Assembly (NCBI GenBank): GCA_009783975.1
Contig: WRCL01000052.1
Location: 1 to 8,745, forward strand
Source: Micrococcales bacterium
GTDB lineage: Bacteria > Actinomycetota > Actinomycetes > Actinomycetales > Cellulomonadaceae
Length of the DNA stretch: 8,745 nt
Direction of reading: 5' to 3'
Shown here: positions 1 to 5,903 of the stretch, piece by piece
How positions within the stretch are numbered: position 1 is the stretch's first letter
Layout of the letters: each line of letters begins with the position of its first letter
The notes under the pieces: model-generated
Told to the model about the DNA's origin: nothing
What the model saw: the letters and a program-made list of their open reading frames with translations, nothing else
Database searches by the model: none
Made by a program: the position numbers and the translations under genes

Positions 1-351
1 CCCGGCGCTCGAGGACTGCTCACCGACCACGGTGGTGAACGTCACCGTCTCACCAGCCAACGCGTAGGCGTACACCGTCCAGGTCTGGTCGAGGGTCGAA
101 AAGTGGCTCCCGATCGACCACCCACCATTGGTCAACGTCTCAGCACGCGAGGACTGCACCACCCCCACGACACCGACCGCTGCGAGCACGACCGTCACCA
201 CCAGCGCGACCCACTGCCGTGGCAGCGGGCGCCCCCGGTGCCCGCAGGTGGAGCGGGCCCACGCAGCCGCGGTCCCCACCAGCGCGACGCCCCGCCCGGC
301 CCAGCGCGGGACGGCACGTGCAGGTACCGCGCCGAACACTGCTCTGCCCAT
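1..351 (-). CDS. Membrane-anchored protein of unknown function, N-terminal part (runs off left edge)
   Basis: An open frame of 117 codons runs from ATG at 351 to the window edge without a stop. A good Shine-Dalgarno, GGAGGG at 362-357, lies 5 nt before the ATG and decides the start. Residues 1-45 are basic and Trp/Arg-rich, as expected of a cytoplasmic N-terminus. Residues about 46-65 (core VALVVTVVLAAVGVVGVV) form one hydrophobic helix. The following segment is rich in Ser, Thr, Tyr and Val (for example WTVYAYAL, ETVTFTTVV), suggesting an extracytoplasmic beta-rich domain. I do not recognise the family. A type II signal anchor or an unusually long uncleaved signal peptide are both possible. 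The upstream 30-50 bp carry a GTCAAC-N5-GTTGAC dyad that includes a TTGACA on the gene's own strand, so it may be regulated there. The C-terminus is not in the window, so no function is proposed. Confidence 0.8.
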   Translation of the reverse strand, partial: MGRAVFGAVPARAVPRWAGRGVALVGTAAAWARSTCGHRGRPLPRQWVALVVTVVLAAVGVVGVVQSSRAETLTNGGWSIGSHFSTLDQTWTVYAYALAGETVTFTTVVGEQSSSAG

Positions 352-356
352 CACAA

Positions 357-362
357 CCCTCC
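357..362 (-). promoter_or_regulatory. Shine-Dalgarno of the left-edge membrane protein
   Basis: GGAGGG on the minus strand ends 5 nt before ATG 351. It is one of the strongest ribosome binding sites in the window and fixes the start of the partial gene. Confidence 0.7.
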
Positions 363-381
363 AGCCGGACCAGGCCCAGTT

Positions 382-398
382 GTCAACCCTGCGTTGAC
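382..398. promoter_or_regulatory. Operator-like dyad GTCAAC-N5-GTTGAC upstream of the left-edge gene
   Basis: GTCAAC (382-387) and GTTGAC (393-398) are perfect inverted arms separated by CCTGC. Read on the minus strand, the arm nearer the gene gives TTGACA (386-381), a consensus -35, about 30 nt before ATG 351. No good TAnnnT -10 follows at 16-19 bp, so promoter assignment is weak. The dyad could be a regulator site overlapping the promoter. Confidence 0.35.
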
Positions 399-438
399 TT
401 CGTTCACAGACATGGGACATCCTACGAGGCGGCGGGTG

Positions 439-453
439 ATGCACCACGTGCAT
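439..453. repeat. Inverted repeat ATGCAC-CAC-GTGCAT
   Basis: Two perfect 6-bp arms flank a 3-bp spacer, giving a 15-bp dyad about 90 bp upstream of the left-edge gene. The form resembles a dimeric regulator site, but no copy elsewhere supports this. Confidence 0.3.
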
Positions 454-460
454 GAAACGG

Positions 461-481
461 ACGAACCGCTGTGGGGTTCGT
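461..481. repeat. Hairpin ACGAACC-N7-GGTTCGT
   Basis: A perfect 7-bp stem encloses a 7-nt loop. There is no T-tract on either side. It may be a terminator-like or protein-binding hairpin. The same CGAACC/GGTTCG stem recurs in the convergent gap near 5182-5203. Confidence 0.3.
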
Positions 482-687
482 GCCAGATTGCCGGTGTCTG
501 CCCAACCAGGCGGCGTATTCATCGCCACACAGCTGGCAACCAACGGTGGCACCCAGGCAACACCACGGGCCACACACCCATCGACAACTCGTCCCCGGCG
601 CACGACTGGTCCAAGTGCACCAGCGTCCGCGCTGTTCAAGCCATTAGTTCACGTGCCGAACCAACCTGTGAAGATCACGTCGCCGGT

Positions 688-702
688 CACTGGGCGCCAG
701 TG
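688..702. repeat. Inverted repeat CACTGG-GCG-CCAGTG
   Basis: Two perfect 6-bp arms flank a 3-bp spacer within the gene-poor stretch. No adjacent promoter is evident and it may be a chance dyad. Confidence 0.25.
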
Positions 703-802
703 CCGCCGACGCTGTGCGTCCAGTTGTCGCACCTGTGGTGCCTCAGTTGTGCCCCTGCGCACGGCGGAGCGCCACAAGGCCGAAATTCATCCGCCGTCTC
801 GG

Positions 803-826
803 CGCGTCGTTGTCATGACAAACGCG
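803..826. terminator. Possible terminator hairpin after the NERD/UvrD-like gene
   Basis: A 12-bp perfect palindrome, TTGTCATGACAA (810-821), is flanked by CGCGT (803-807) and ACGCG (822-826), which also pair if the CG at 808-809 bulges out. On the minus strand this begins 22 nt after the TGA of the 1299-residue gene. The transcript could form a hairpin with a CATG loop. No U-tract follows, as is common in actinobacteria, so a regulator-binding palindrome is an equal alternative. Confidence 0.4.
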
Positions 827-848
827 ATGGAACGTATGACGGCGACGT

Positions 849-3800
849 TCACAGACCAGCGATCCACGCAGTCTCGCGCGACCGCGACAAGGCCAGTCCC
901 AGCAACCGCCGCCGCTGCCTCTGGTCCCAACGCAGACCTCCGACAGGCACGACGTCACGGTGACGGGCGTCAGGGACCAAGACGTGGTCGAACTCCACAC
1001 CACGGGCGTCACGGGCCCGCCCCAGCGCCACCCCAGACACGTCCAGCGCGTCCAGGCCACGTGGCAGCACCCCGGCACGGACGAGCTCGGCGACGAGGTC
1101 CGGCTCTGGTTCCTCCTCGATGTGCAGCAAGGCGATCGCCCCAGGGTCCACACCGTCGGCGATGAGCTCGACGACACGTTCGACGAGCATCTCGCGGCGC
1201 ACCCGGATCGCCTGCGACCGCAGGTACGCCGGGCCTTCCCCGTCGTCCATCGCACCGGACAGGCGCGGACGGTCGGTGGTCCCGGCGATGTCACGGCCGG
1301 TGTCAGGCTGGAGCAACCGCACCAGCGACGTCCACGCCGGACCTGTGAGACGGAACTCGTGCGTGAGCTCGAGCTGGCGCTGCCCGACGTCGATCCCAGC
1401 CTCACCCAAGGTCGCACCCACCGGGGCCAGGCCCGGCAGGCCGTCGTCGATGATGGTCAACGCGTCTTCGCCGGTGCCGACCGTCTCACGCAGCATCGCC
1501 AGCTGGTCGACGGTGAGGTCGTTGGCGTCGTCGACGACCGCGGAGGTGAACTGTGAGGGGACCCCGGCACGCAACGCGGCGCGGGCCATGCGGACCATGT
1601 CGTGCTCGTCGGGGACGTTCTGGCGGCGCAGCTCGGCGACGTACGCCTCGTGCAGCACCCACACCTGGTGGCGCAGCCCGCCGGGCACCTCCTGGCGCAG
1701 CCGGTGGTACCCGCCCTCGCTGATGAGGCTGCGCCCACGGATGAGCCCGACCTCGTCGCAGACCAAGGCGATCGAGCGGCCCTGCGCTGCGCCCAGACCG
1801 GTCGTGCGCTGCGCGGCAGCCCATGCCCGCGCGACCGACTCTGGTGCTGGGTTGACCTCGGTGCCGAACTCGTGGAGCACTGCCTGGGCCACCCCTGCGG
1901 GCACGTCGACGACGATCCGGTCGAGCTCGTCGTCGGTGGCGACCAACGCCAGGCGCCGCCGCGTCGGTTCGACCTGCGCAGGCGACGGCACGATGAGCGC
2001 GACAACACCAGGCCTGGTCTGGGCCAGGTGGACCGCACGTGAGACGGCCACGACCGAACGACCCGTCCCGAACGCCCCACGCACCCGCGCCGGGCCTGGG
2101 AAGCAGGTCGAGATCGCGGCGCTCTGGCCGGGGGTGAGGTCCCACGGTCCGGCGTCGCCGGCACCGGAGCGGGTGGGGGCCGGACGTCGCGCACGTGCGG
2201 GCCGCACACCGGCCGGTGGGCGGCTCAGCGGTGCCAGCCGCGCAGGTGCGCGGTCGGGGCGGATGTACCGTTCGCTGCGGACCGTCGGGCCGTCGGCGCT
2301 GTAGCGGCCTGTGGCGACCTGCGGGTCGAGCTCGTCGTCGGGCAGGTCTGGCTCAGGCAGGTCGTCGTCGAACCGCTCGGGTCCTGCCCAGCCGCGAGCC
2401 CTCGTCGTGGCGACAGGTCCGTCGTCGTAGCTGTCGAACGGCGAGCCGGGCTCAGGGCCGGGCTCGTCCTGCCACAGCTCGTCGTCGTCGTACTCGTCCT
2501 GCTCGTACGGCTTGTCGTCGTACTGGTGCTCGTCGTACGGCTTGTCGTCGTACCGGTCCTGCTCGTACGCCTTGTCGTCGTACTCGTCCTGCTCGTACGG
2601 CTTGTCGTCGAACTGGTCTTGCTCGTACGGCTTGTCGTCGAACTGGTCCTGCTCGTACGGCTTGTCGTCGAGCTGGTCCTGCTCGTACGCCTTGTCGTCG
2701 TACCGGTCCTCGTACGGTTTGTCGTCGTACGGGTCCTCGTACTGCTCATCGTCGGGTGTGTCGGTCGAGGCGACAACAGGGTCGTAGTACTGGTCGAACG
2801 GCAGCTCGTCGGTGACCAACGACGCGCTGGCGACCGGGGCGAGGACGTCGACCGGCTCGTAGTACTGGCTGAACGGCAGCTCATCAGGCCCGTCGGCCTC
2901 AACTGGGCCGAAACGTCCCACACGCGGTTCCCCGCCCGCCTTGCCCGGCGTCGCGCGGTCGGGGCGGGTGTAACGCCCGGGCCGTTCGGCAGGCAGGTCC
3001 GGGTGGGGCTCTTCGCGCGCCTGTGCCGCGAACGGAGCCAGTGGGTCGGGGTCCACGGCTGGTTCGTCCCACGCCACCGGGAGCCGGTCACGGCGCGGGG
3101 CAGGCGGGTCCCAGTCGACCTCGGGCCGGGCCCGTCCCGCCGGCTGCGACGGGTCCTGGTCCCAGGCGATCGGAAGCCGGGACCGTGCTTCGCGCCCTGG
3201 TCCAGGCTCGTCGTCGGGCACGTCGTCTGGTTCGCTGCCGGGGGAGAACAACCCGCCCAGGGGTCTGTCCGCGTCAGCGCCGGTCGGGGCCGGTTTCTCC
3301 TCGGCGGCCACAGCCCTGGTCGACCTTGCCGGCGGGGCCGGCTTCGCGTCGGCCACAGCCCGGGCCGACCTTGCCTGTGGGGTCGGCTCCGCGTCGGTCT
3401 CGTCAGCGTCGGCTGCCGACAGGTCCGCCCAGTCGCGTTCGAAGGCCGCGACAGCCTCCTCGGTGATCTCGTCCCCGTCCGACCACAGACCGGGTTTGCG
3501 GATCCCGGACCCTGGCGTGACCAGCGGCTGGAGGGGGAAGTTCACCACCCGGGTGCGGCCCATGTCCGAATCGTCGTCGTCGACCTCTGGCCACGCCGAC
3601 TGCACAACACGGGTGCGCTGGTCAGCCGGCTCCTCCTCGACCTCTGGCCACCCGGGGTCCACGACGCGCGCACGGCCACCTGGGCGGTCTGGGCGCCACC
3701 CTGGCACCTCGTCGTGGATCTCGGCCGGACCGCCGGCGACGAGCTGGGCGAGCTCAGGCTCAGGTTCGGGTTCGACCCACACCCCTGGTGGCGGGGCGAT

Positions 3801-4748
3801 CGGCCAGATCGGGTCAGCCTGCGGGCGCACACGCTGCGCCGGTTCGACGAGCGCCGGGGGCAGCCCGAGCTCTTCAGGTGTGGGCAACGGCGGTGGGGGT
3901 TCGTCGTACCCGGCACCAGGGACCAGGTAGTCCGAGGCAGGCAAGATCTGGGGTGTGTGTGGTACTGGTTCAGTCGGTGCGGGTCTGCCTGCTGGCCTGG
4001 CCGGTGCTGGTCTGGCCGCTGCCGGCCGGGCCGCGGGTCTGGCACCTGGTGGTCTGGGGGCCGGTGCAGGTTTGCCCTGGGCTGGTGCGGCAGCTGCTGG
4101 TGTGCCCTGTGCTGGTTTGGCAGGTCCCGGTTTGGCCGGGGCCGGTTTCGGGGCGCCCCACACGGCCTCGTTGCCGTCTGAGTATGGGTTGGGCGGGACC
4201 ACCGAGACGCGCGGAGGAGGGGCGCCGTGCTCGAGCACGGTCGCCGTGCGGCGGGCGAGCACGTCCAGCTGGGCGTCGGTGAGCCGGCGCCCGGGGCTGA
4301 TGATGACCTGCCGGACGATGCGCTCGCCGACGATGACCACCCCTTCCAGGCGCAGCGCAGGGACTTCTTCGGGCACGACGACCAGGGCGTGGGCTTCGCC
4401 CTGGGTGATCCCAAGGTCCCGGGCGATCTGGACCCGCACCTGGTCCAGGTGCTGCACCTCGGTGGTGACGTCGGCGTCTGCGGTGATGACGCGGCCGCGT
4501 GCGACGGCGATGTCGTGCCACGGGCGGTGCACGACGATCCACAGCCCTGAGGGCGCGACGACGAGCTCGTCGAGGGGCCGGGTCAACCCCGGCCATGCGA
4601 CCTGGCGCATCACCCGGACGTCGTCAGAAGGTTCGACGAACGTCTGCCGGGTGGCACCCAAGGCACGCGCACGGTCCAACCCGGAGCGTGCGCGACCTGA
4701 ACCGTCCAGCTCGGACGTCCCCACGTCGACTCCAATCGGCAAGCGCAC
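849..4748 (-). CDS. NERD-domain / disordered repeat linker / UvrD-like (SF1) fusion with degenerate catalytic motifs
   Basis: 1299 residues, GTG start at 4748, TGA at 849-851. Residues about 45-150 resemble a NERD domain: LDELVVAPSGLWIVV matches the family's hydrophobic D-x-x-V-V...G core. Where active members have E-x-K, this protein has V73-H-R75. Residues 170-860 are a low-complexity, probably disordered linker: Ala/Pro/Lys-rich to about 270, then acidic with duplicated short motifs and a tandem array at 666-754. Residues about 871-1299 follow the UvrD layout: Q-motif-like LTPGQ (871-875); Walker A GAFGTGRS (891-898) with Arg for Lys; VVDDAND (1071-1077) for VDEAQD; DDGLP (1101-1105) for GDxxQ; THEFR (1129-1133); ARGVEFDHVLV (1248-1258) and LALSRSR (1285-1291), well kept. 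I infer weak or absent catalysis and a scaffold, sensor or DNA-binding role. The start is uncertain because the leader AGG is too close; GTG within GVDVG or the ATG of MRQVAW are alternatives. It appears monocistronic. Confidence 0.88.
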   Translation of the reverse strand: MRLPIGVDVGTSELDGSGRARSGLDRARALGATRQTFVEPSDDVRVMRQVAWPGLTRPLDELVVAPSGLWIVVHRPWHDIAVARGRVITADADVTTEVQHLDQVRVQIARDLGITQGEAHALVVVPEEVPALRLEGVVIVGERIVRQVIISPGRRLTDAQLDVLARRTATVLEHGAPPPRVSVVPPNPYSDGNEAVWGAPKPAPAKPGPAKPAQGTPAAAAPAQGKPAPAPRPPGARPAARPAAARPAPARPAGRPAPTEPVPHTPQILPASDYLVPGAGYDEPPPPLPTPEELGLPPALVEPAQRVRPQADPIWPIAPPPGVWVEPEPEPELAQLVAGGPAEIHDEVPGWRPDRPGGRARVVDPGWPEVEEEPADQRTRVVQSAWPEVDDDDSDMGRTRVVNFPLQPLVTPGSGIRKPGLWSDGDEITEEAVAAFERDWADLSAADADETDAEPTPQARSARAVADAKPAPPARSTRAVAAEEKPAPTGADADRPLGGLFSPGSEPDDVPDDEPGPGREARSRLPIAWDQDPSQPAGRARPEVDWDPPAPRRDRLPVAWDEPAVDPDPLAPFAAQAREEPHPDLPAERPGRYTRPDRATPGKAGGEPRVGRFGPVEADGPDELPFSQYYEPVDVLAPVASASLVTDELPFDQYYDPVVASTDTPDDEQYEDPYDDKPYEDRYDDKAYEQDQLDDKPYEQDQFDDKPYEQDQFDDKPYEQDEYDDKAYEQDRYDDKPYDEHQYDDKPYEQDEYDDDELWQDEPGPEPGSPFDSYDDGPVATTRARGWAGPERFDDDLPEPDLPDDELDPQVATGRYSADGPTVRSERYIRPDRAPARLAPLSRPPAGVRPARARRPAPTRSGAGDAGPWDLTPGQSAAISTCFPGPARVRGAFGTGRSVVAVSRAVHLAQTRPGVVALIVPSPAQVEPTRRRLALVATDDELDRIVVDVPAGVAQAVLHEFGTEVNPAPESVARAWAAAQRTTGLGAAQGRSIALVCDEVGLIRGRSLISEGGYHRLRQEVPGGLRHQVWVLHEAYVAELRRQNVPDEHDMVRMARAALRAGVPSQFTSAVVDDANDLTVDQLAMLRETVGTGEDALTIIDDGLPGLAPVGATLGEAGIDVGQRQLELTHEFRLTGPAWTSLVRLLQPDTGRDIAGTTDRPRLSGAMDDGEGPAYLRSQAIRVRREMLVERVVELIADGVDPGAIALLHIEEEPEPDLVAELVRAGVLPRGLDALDVSGVALGRARDARGVEFDHVLVPDARHRDVVPVGGLRWDQRQRRRLLGLALSRSRETAWIAGL
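2490..2753 (-). repeat. In-frame 30-bp (plus two 27-bp) tandem repeat array encoding DDKPYEQDxY units
   Basis: Nine consecutive units encode residues 666-754 of the NERD/UvrD-like protein. Two 9-residue units (DDEQYEDPY, DDKPYEDRY) are followed by seven 10-residue units of consensus DDK(P/A)YEQDQ(F/Y). The DNA copies are near identical; the plus strand repeats CTTGTCGTCG and CTGCTCGTACGG. Unit lengths are multiples of three, so gain or loss of copies keeps the frame. The peptide is strongly acidic with regularly spaced tyrosines and is likely disordered. Confidence 0.9.
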
Positions 4749-4774
4749 ACCTGAGGTGAGGAGGGCCCGGGCTG

Positions 4775-4780
4775 ACCCTA
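4775..4780 (-). promoter_or_regulatory. Possible -10 box (TAGGGT) of the NERD/UvrD-like gene
   Basis: TAGGGT on the minus strand fits the TAnnnT pattern and lies 26 nt before GTG 4748, which would leave a leader of about 20 nt. No recognisable -35 is seen at 17-18 bp. Confidence 0.3.
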
Positions 4781-4852
4781 CTTCCCTGTGACGTGCCGCG
4801 TGGGCGAAGCCCGGGTGAAGATGGGCCCCGTTCCTGCGGCGACAGCCCGGCG

Positions 4853-4868
4853 GACCAGTGCTCTGGTC
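4853..4868. promoter_or_regulatory. Operator-like palindrome GACCAG-TGCT-CTGGTC upstream of the RHH gene
   Basis: Two perfect 6-bp arms flank 4 bp. The site ends 23 bp before the -10 box at 4892 and so abuts the expected -35 position of the ribbon-helix-helix gene. Antitoxin-type RHH proteins commonly autoregulate through such palindromes; binding here is inferred. Confidence 0.4.
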
Positions 4869-4891
4869 GAGCGGTGCGGACCCGCCCGAAC

Positions 4892-4897
4892 TATGGT
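4892..4897 (+). promoter_or_regulatory. -10 box (TATGGT) of a leaderless RHH gene
   Basis: TATGGT is followed by 6 nt and then ATG 4904, placing the predicted transcription start at or within a base of the start codon. No Shine-Dalgarno precedes that ATG, which fits a leaderless mRNA and supports this start over upstream in-frame codons. Confidence 0.5.
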
Positions 4898-4903
4898 CAC
4901 CTT

Positions 4904-5128
4904 ATGACAACTGTATCCATTCCCGACGATCTCGCCGTCCAGGTCGCCTCGGTCACCGGCGCGGACCTGTCGACTTTCGTCGAAGCTGCGGTGCGCCAGG
5001 CGGTGGTGAGCAAACGGGCCCGGCGTATGGAACACCCCTCGCCCATCACACCGGTCGGCGGCGCAGGCGTCCTGCCCGACATCGACCTCAGCCGCTGGGC
5101 CCAGGCCCAGCCGCGCGCCGCCCGCTGA
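4904..5128 (+). CDS. Ribbon-helix-helix-like small protein (antitoxin-type or CopG/Arc-type regulator)
   Basis: 74 residues from ATG 4904. The N-terminus, MTTVSIPDDLAVQV then TGADLSTFVEAAVRQAV, has the order of an RHH fold: a short beta strand (TTVSIP), helix 1 from DDL, and helix 2 from LSTFVEAAVRQAV with the usual small-hydrophobic spacing. Residues 38-42 are basic (KRARR). The C-terminal 30 residues are Pro/Gly-rich and end in an RWAQAQPRAAR tail, as in antitoxin extensions that wrap a toxin. No toxin gene follows: the next annotated gene is convergent, and the 79-bp gap holds only a 13-codon frame. It may therefore be an orphan antitoxin, half of a decayed pair, or a stand-alone repressor. 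The start is set by the RHH strand and by a -10 box 6 nt upstream; an in-frame extension to 4793 would add 37 residues without fold character. Family assignment is from pattern only. Confidence 0.78.
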   Translation: MTTVSIPDDLAVQVASVTGADLSTFVEAAVRQAVVSKRARRMEHPSPITPVGGAGVLPDIDLSRWAQAQPRAAR

Positions 5129-5175
5129 GGCCGCCACCATGGACGGCCTGCTGGACGAAGCGGATGTCTTCACGT

Positions 5176-5212
5176 CGTGAACGAACCTGCGACCAGCGGT
5201 TCGACGATCACG
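5176..5212. terminator. Possible bidirectional terminator between convergent genes
   Basis: CGTGA (5176-5180) pairs with TCACG (5208-5212), and CGAACC (5182-5187) pairs with GGTTCG (5198-5203), around a 10-nt loop with a small internal loop. It lies between the ends of the RHH gene (5128) and the tail-anchored gene (5208), overlapping the latter's stop. There is no T-tract, so it is a weak call. Confidence 0.35.
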
Positions 5213-5903
5213 AGAAGGCGCGCAGCAGCACGACGACGACGATCGCGACGACGACGAACCACACGGCGGCCTTGTTGTTCGAGGTGGGCTGCGCGCTCTC
5301 GGTCAGGCGTACCCAGCCGCGCTCAGCGGTGAGGATGTGGCCGTCGACGACCTGCCCGACGCGGTACTGAGGCCCGGACGGCTGGGCGTACCCAGGGGCG
5401 TGGGCCTGCAACGGGTGCCCGGACGCGGTGCGGACCTGTTGTGCGTACGCCGACTGCGGTTGTGCGTTCCCAGGCTGGGCTTGTGCGCGCGGCTGGGCCT
5501 GTGTGCGCGTCGTGTGGGTCTGCGCCTGGCGGACGGGGCGGTCGGCGACGTGGGGACGGGTCTGGGTCTGGGTCGTCCGCGCGCTGGCGGTGCGCCGCGG
5601 CTGTGCGCTCTGGGTGGGCATGACGACCGGTGCGACCTTCGCCCCTTGCTGGTCGCGCAGCTGGCCGGCCAGCGGGACCCAGTCACCGCACGGCACGAGG
5701 ATGTACTCCTCGACGACATCACCAACCCGGTACGGCGGCGCTGGCGCGGTGCGGATCGGTTCCCACACCAACCCACCGGTGAGCAGCGCCCCGTTGACCA
5801 CGTGCCCGGGCCGGAACAGGCTGGTGTCCAGGTCGAGCCGAGGCACCCACCCATCCTTGGTCAGCACATAGCCGTCGACCTCGTCGCCAAGTGTGTAGGT
5901 CAC
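5208..5903 (-). CDS. Tail-anchored membrane protein with four short Y/F-x-x-G-x-x-V repeats
   Basis: 231 residues, GTG start at 5903. Four copies of a 20-22-residue motif, roughly (Y/F)xxGxxVxxxxLxxxxxWVxx, are visible at residues 3-22 (YTLGDEVDGYVLTKDGWVPR), 30-51 (FRPGHVVNGALL then VWEPI), 58-78 (YRVGDVVEEYILV then DWVPL) and 180-200 (YRVGQVVDGHILT then GWVRL). Copies 3 and 4 are separated by about 100 residues rich in Gln, Ala, Thr and Arg, likely disordered. Residues 212-228 (AAVWFVVVAIVVVVLL) form one helix three residues from the end, so the protein should be tail-anchored with the repeats in the cytoplasm. Its GTG overlaps the TGA of the upstream HNH gene (GTGA), implying translational coupling, though a TAGGCT box 6 nt before the start could also give an independent leaderless transcript. 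I do not recognise a named family; small beta modules that bind a ligand or partner are a guess. Confidence 0.87.
   Translation of the reverse strand: MTYTLGDEVDGYVLTKDGWVPRLDLDTSLFRPGHVVNGALLTGGLVWEPIRTAPAPPYRVGDVVEEYILVPCGDWVPLAGQLRDQQGAKVAPVVMPTQSAQPRRTASARTTQTQTRPHVADRPVRQAQTHTTRTQAQPRAQAQPGNAQPQSAYAQQVRTASGHPLQAHAPGYAQPSGPQYRVGQVVDGHILTAERGWVRLTESAQPTSNNKAAVWFVVVAIVVVVLLRAFS

Larger units (their letters stand above)
352..848. other. Gene-poor intergenic region with several dyads
   Basis: About 500 bp separate the stop of the NERD/UvrD-like gene (849) from the start of the left-edge gene (351). No minus-strand frame of useful length exists here. The plus-strand frames that cross it continue antisense into the NERD/UvrD-like gene and have no domain-like composition. 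The DNA is visibly less G+C-rich than the flanking genes. It holds inverted repeats at 382-398, 439-453, 461-481, 688-702 and 803-826. Some 6-bp dyads are expected by chance in this length, so only their clustering is notable. I see no tRNA or known RNA fold and no transposase remnant. Confidence 0.55.

Noticed and set aside
401..856. 11-bp direct repeat CGTTCACAGAC at 401-411 and 846-856 as possible insertion boundaries
   Set aside because: One match of this length is plausible by chance in this window, and there is no transposase, integrase or terminal inverted repeat.
103..963. Plus-strand frame of 286 codons across the left gene and gap
   Set aside because: It crosses a minus-strand gene start, the intergenic dyads and the end of the NERD/UvrD-like gene; its His/Arg/Pro-rich product has no domain character.
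452..1165. Plus-strand frame of 237 codons starting in the gap
   Set aside because: Its second half is antisense to the UvrD-like domain and becomes Arg/Pro/Ala-rich; there is no ribosome binding site.
2490..2753. Tandem repeats as a CRISPR array
   Set aside because: The units are contiguous without unique spacers and are in frame within a coding sequence.
2526..4181. A 551-codon plus-strand open frame
   Set aside because: It lies wholly antisense to the NERD/UvrD-like gene, and its composition (Val/Leu/Arg runs over the tandem repeat) is a by-product of the opposite strand's codon bias. The minus-strand protein has recognisable domains at both ends.
5139..5180. Short frame MDGLLDEADVFTS after the RHH gene, as a possible toxin or toxin remnant
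   Set aside because: Thirteen codons, no ribosome binding site, and no similarity I can recognise to PIN, RelE or MazF toxins. It may reflect a frameshifted RHH tail but cannot be supported.
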